Below, in pieces: positions 6,048 to 7,032 of a DNA stretch of 7,032 nucleotides. Position numbers and translations under genes: made by a program. Positions within the stretch are counted from its first letter, which is position 1. Every line of letters begins with the position of its first letter. The DNA lies in the NCBI GenBank assembly GCA_021817025.1, contig JAKAWF010000172.1, positions 1 through 7,032 on the forward strand, given 5' to 3'. Source of the DNA: a bacterium (GTDB lineage: Bacteria > Chloroflexota > Dormibacteria > UBA8260 > Bog-877). Under the pieces are notes generated by a model. It did not search any database and had not been told where the DNA came from. It was given only the letters and a program-made list of their open reading frames with translations.

Positions 6048-7032
6048 TCAGTAGGCGGCCAGCTCGCGGAGCTTGGCCTCGATCTTGTCGGGGCCGAGGC
6101 AGTAGACCTCGGCCAGCGACTCGGCGAAGGGGATGGCGGGGATCTCGGGCCCCCCGATCCGCATCACCGGTCCGTCCAATTGCTCGAAGCACTCCTCGGC
6201 CACGATGGCGGCCACCTCCGCGCCCACCCCGACCGCGAGGTTGGCCTCGTGGGCGACCAGCACCTTGCCGGTCTTGCGGGCAGTCGTGACGATCAGCTCG
6301 CGGTCCAGAGGCCGCATGGTGCGCAGATCGACCACCTCGACCTCGATCCCCTCCTGAGCCAGCCGCTCGGCCGCCGTGACCGCCTCGTGGACGGTGGCCC
6401 CGTAGGTGATGCAGGTGAGGTCGCGGCCCTCCCTGGCCACCCTGCCCTTCCCGATCGGCACCAGGTACTCCTCCTCTGGGACGTCCTCTCGGAGCGAGCG
6501 GTAGAGCGCCTTGTGCTCGAAGTAGCAGACCGGGTCGGGGTCCCGGATCGCCGCCAGCAGCAGCCCCTTGGCGTCCCGGGGCGTCGAGGGGATCACCACC
6601 TTCAGCCCCGGCACGTGGGCGAAGATCGCCTCCAGGCTCTGCGAGTGGTAGAGCGCGCCGTGGACGTGGACCCCGCCGCCGCAGGGGGCCCGGATCACCA
6701 GCGGACAGCTCCAGTCGTTGTTGGAGCGGTAGCGGATCTTGGCCGCCTCGCTGAAGATCTGGTCCATCGCCGGCGGGATGAAGTCGAGGAACTGGATCTC
6801 GGCGACCGGCCGCAGCCCGGCCAGGGCGCACCCGATCGCCACCCCCACGATGGCGGCCTCCGCCAGCGGGCTGTCGATGACACGCTCCTCGCCGAACTCC
6901 GAGAACAACCCGGCGGTCGCCCCGAAGACGCCGCCCTTGGGACCGACGTCCTCGCCCATCAGGACGACCCGGTCGTCGCGGCGCATCTCCTGCTCCATGG
7001 CGCTGCGGATGGCCTCGACGTAGGTGATCTCG
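6048..7032 (-). CDS. 2-oxo acid dehydrogenase E1 component, beta subunit (5' end outside window)
   Basis: E1 beta pairs with a separate alpha subunit to form the thiamine-diphosphate enzyme that decarboxylates the 2-oxo acid and acylates the lipoyl arm of E2. The visible 327 residues cover nearly the whole protein. Family marks in order are MGEDVGPKGGVFGATAGL, RVIDSPLAEAAIVG (the Glu normally contacts the thiamine ring), EIQFLDFIPPAMDQ, CGGGVHVHGALYHSQSLEA with the active-site-type His in HSQ, KVVIPSTPRDAKGLL, and the C-terminal domain with VVDLRTMRPLD and HEANLAVGVGAEV. The frame is open from the ATG at 6998 to the window edge and reads EITYVEAIRSA, the usual N-terminus of this family, so the true start should lie only a residue or two past 7032 and 6998 is internal. 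The alpha subunit is expected further upstream. Branched-chain and pyruvate types cannot be separated here. Confidence 0.93.
   Translation of the reverse strand, partial: EITYVEAIRSAMEQEMRRDDRVVLMGEDVGPKGGVFGATAGLFSEFGEERVIDSPLAEAAIVGVAIGCALAGLRPVAEIQFLDFIPPAMDQIFSEAAKIRYRSNNDWSCPLVIRAPCGGGVHVHGALYHSQSLEAIFAHVPGLKVVIPSTPRDAKGLLLAAIRDPDPVCYFEHKALYRSLREDVPEEEYLVPIGKGRVAREGRDLTCITYGATVHEAVTAAERLAQEGIEVEVVDLRTMRPLDRELIVTTARKTGKVLVAHEANLAVGVGAEVAAIVAEECFEQLDGPVMRIGGPEIPAIPFAESLAEVYCLGPDKIEAKLRELAAY

Noticed and set aside
5782..6831. Long minus-strand frame across E1 beta and the E2 N-terminus
   Set aside because: It is the out-of-frame shadow of two clear genes, with a Gly/Arg/Pro-rich translation and no conserved segments.
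6048..6998. E1 beta starting at the ATG at 6998
   Set aside because: The frame is open to the window edge and the extra residues EITYVEAIRSA match the normal family N-terminus, so the gene is partial and 6998 is internal.

Overview
The window is a G+C-rich piece of bacterial chromosome. High third-position G+C, a lipA-lipB pair, a split-E1 2-oxo acid dehydrogenase and an IS607-type recombinase together suggest a high-G+C Gram-positive or related soil lineage (Actinomycetota, Chloroflexota or Dormibacterota-like). The sequence alone does not settle which; the taxon is an inference.

Layout, left to right. (1) 1-446, minus strand: the 5' part of an IS607-family serine recombinase, broken by a one-base frameshift and carrying changes at several normally conserved positions. 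It is a decayed mobile-element gene cut by the window edge. (2) 495-755, minus: a small unidentified ORF with coding-like composition. (3) 891-2632, minus: a compact lipA-lipB operon (lipoyl synthase, then octanoyltransferase, with 2 nt between them). (4) 2633-2872: a divergent intergenic region with a 9-bp direct repeat at 22-bp spacing, a palindrome and an inverted repeat. (5) 2873-4321, plus: a 482-residue polytopic membrane protein resembling GT-C glycosyltransferases, unrelated in function to its neighbours and with different codon use. (6) 4322-4691: a convergent, apparently gene-free gap with two stem-loops and an 18-codon ORF overlapping the membrane gene's stop. (7) 4692-7032, minus: the E2 acyltransferase and, upstream of it, the E1 beta subunit of a pyruvate/branched-chain-type 2-oxo acid dehydrogenase. 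E1 beta continues past the right edge by what is probably only a residue or two.

How it fits together: LipB moves octanoate from acyl carrier protein to lipoyl domains and LipA inserts the two sulfurs. The E2 protein encoded 2 kb away carries exactly such a domain (Lys43), so the cofactor-making genes lie close to one of their substrates. E1 beta (with an alpha subunit presumably just outside the window) decarboxylates the 2-oxo acid and passes the acyl group to that lipoyl arm.

I see no CRISPR array, rRNA, tRNA, toxin-antitoxin or defence gene. Most of the window is ordinary metabolism. The items most worth checking are the start region of lipA, the repeats upstream of it, the small ORF at 495-755, the membrane protein and the decayed IS607 gene. 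I found nothing that amounts to a demonstrably new system.
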